64,000 nt of DNA from Eutreptiella sp. 'Long Island Sound 2002' (taxonomy: Eukaryota; Euglenozoa; Euglenophyceae; Eutreptiales; Eutreptiaceae): positions 30,879,087-30,943,086 of the forward strand of contig OZ038392.1 in the NCBI GenBank assembly GCA_964036045.1, written 5' to 3'. Of this stretch, positions 62,801-64,000 are shown one piece after another (position 1 is the stretch's first letter; each line of letters begins with the position of its first letter). The notes beneath the pieces were generated by a model that saw only the letters and a list, made by a program, of their open reading frames with translations, did no database searches and had not been told where the DNA came from. The translations under genes were made by a program, and so were the position numbers.

Positions 62801-64000
62801 CATGATGTATGATTCATCTGATTTTTGATTGCGAATTTTTCTGTTTCAAATGAACCCGCCCCCAACCCAACCTGCCCCACCCTGCGTGCCATCTCAGTTT
62901 TGCCTCCTTTTTGAGGGACAGCGGGCCAGGGGACCACGGCAGGTCCAGTCGACCAAGGCTCCGATGGGGGGCCGCAATGTCTGATGTGTAATATGCTCAT
63001 CCCGGGAAGCCGGGCGCATGCGATGACCTTGATTTGGTTGAAGAATGGATACTCCTTTCGGTACATTATGTTCAGCCTTTTCGGCTTCTGAGCTATGAGC
63101 CTTGTAACCAATCGCTGGTGGGGCAACAAAATACATTGTTATGGTGTGTCAAGGATTACCCTCAGAGGCATGGCACTCTCATTGGCCAAGACGTCTTGGA
63201 TGACCACTGATTTTGGACTGATACTGCCGCCACGTCCATTCCTCTACCACACTGTGTTTCGCTCGGAATGGGCTCATGGTTTGAGGGTAGGTTCCCACCA
63301 GCCTCCAGTCTCCGACCTAACCCGGTTACATGCAACAGCAGTAAGGACAACGATCGGCTCATTCCCTCCCACAACATATTGCCTCAGCAGTGCTGCACAG
63401 GGAGAAGGTGCTCTGTGTTGCTGGGAATGCCACAGGGATGGGGTTAAGGGACATAGCAATGGTGGTCCGGCTATGGGGTGGAACCTTGTGGGAGGTGGCT
63501 GAAGTGCTGCCCCCAGGCCCCTCCCCTTGCTCTACTATTGTTTGCTCTACTATTGTTGAAGCGTGGCACCACCGTCTGACCGTGATTTTTCTGACCACCG
63601 TGTTTGTCCGGGCCATAAGAGGGAGTTGCACGCACCGTGCGCGCACTGTGCGAAGTTTCGATATATTCATTTTCACGGGCAGTGTTTCCCCCCCATTCCA
63701 GCTCAGATTTATCATGTCTTTGTCCTGGGTCACCCCTGGTATGGATGTCTTCTACAATTGCGCAAGTACGGGTGATTGAGTCCCAGCAATTGTGTTGGGT
63801 TCTTCACCGCAGCCCGGGGACTTTTTGCGGATCCAACATGAAGTTGGTGGCAAAGTAGTTGTTCATGAGGCCGCTGCACTTCACCGCATTGAGTTCCAGA
63901 TCAGGGGCCCCTCCCCATCACCCTCATTATCTCCACCACAACGCCATGAGGACAATTCAGGTGGGCCTATTGCTGAAGATGGGGGAGGTGTTGCAACTGC
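62801..64000. other. Right edge: spacer with another GC cassette
   Basis: At 63630-63655 the cassette GCACGCACCGTGCGCGCAC, TGTGCGAAGTTTCG resembles the left ends of elements 6 and 7 (CACGCAGTGCGAAGTTTTG), so an element probably starts near 63620 and may run past the window. TCTGACCGTGATTTTTCTGAC at about 63575 belongs to the dispersed repeat noted at 6398. CTCTACTATTGTT is duplicated in tandem at about 63530-63556. No gene supported. Confidence 0.35.

Noticed and set aside
62164-62812. Thr/Ser/His repeat frames
   Set aside because: Translations of the ACATC pentamer array.
1-64000. CRISPR array or bacterial operons
   Set aside because: Tandem repeats here have no unique spacers of constant length, and genes have spliceosomal introns; the window is eukaryotic.

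Overview
The window reads as nuclear DNA of a unicellular eukaryote with a large, repeat-rich genome. Five protein-coding genes are supported: 2826-3293, 10155-18134, 25841-29735, 35843-41745 and 53663-58684. All lie on the + strand. Four are split by canonical GT-AG introns of 423 to 7146 nt whose exon phases join perfectly. Same-strand genes, long introns with short direct repeats at their ends, and LINE fragments that resemble, from memory, those of dinoflagellates make a dinoflagellate or related alga the best guess. The taxon cannot be fixed from this sequence alone.

The recognisable genes are housekeeping: a CxxC zinc-binding protein, an FSH1-type serine hydrolase, a multipass membrane protein with a DedA/YqaA-like C-terminal half, a NEK2-type mitotic kinase with coiled-coil tail, and a conserved protein with a possible nucleotide-sugar-transferase-like core. 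They do not form an operon-like system. Coding exons are GC-rich; introns and spacers are full of poly-C/poly-G runs, CA/TG and other microsatellites, 31-, 40- and 54-bp tandem repeats and fold-back elements.

At least nine DNA transposons of one PIF/Harbinger-like superfamily occupy 5628-9000, 12141-12954, 22657-23318, 29996-30385, 47497-49318 and 56877-57753. Each has G-rich terminal inverted repeats and a matching 3-bp target duplication that I could read directly (TAA, TTA, TTA, TTA, GAT, TCT, TGT, CGA, TAT). Their ends carry a tandem GC-rich cassette whose variable trinucleotide is AGT in some elements and CGG in others. Pieces of one DDE transposase, including an unusual C-terminal Cys/His zinc module present four times, are spread over these elements. 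This transposon family is the best candidate here for something undescribed.

Retroelement debris completes the picture: two LINE 3' portions and a third LINE tail inside the 7.1-kb intron of the FSH1 gene, a LINE zf-RVT/RNase H relic at 51160-52780, and a Ty3/Gypsy reverse-transcriptase relic at 61532-61792. Several tRNA-like (SINE-like) segments are also visible.
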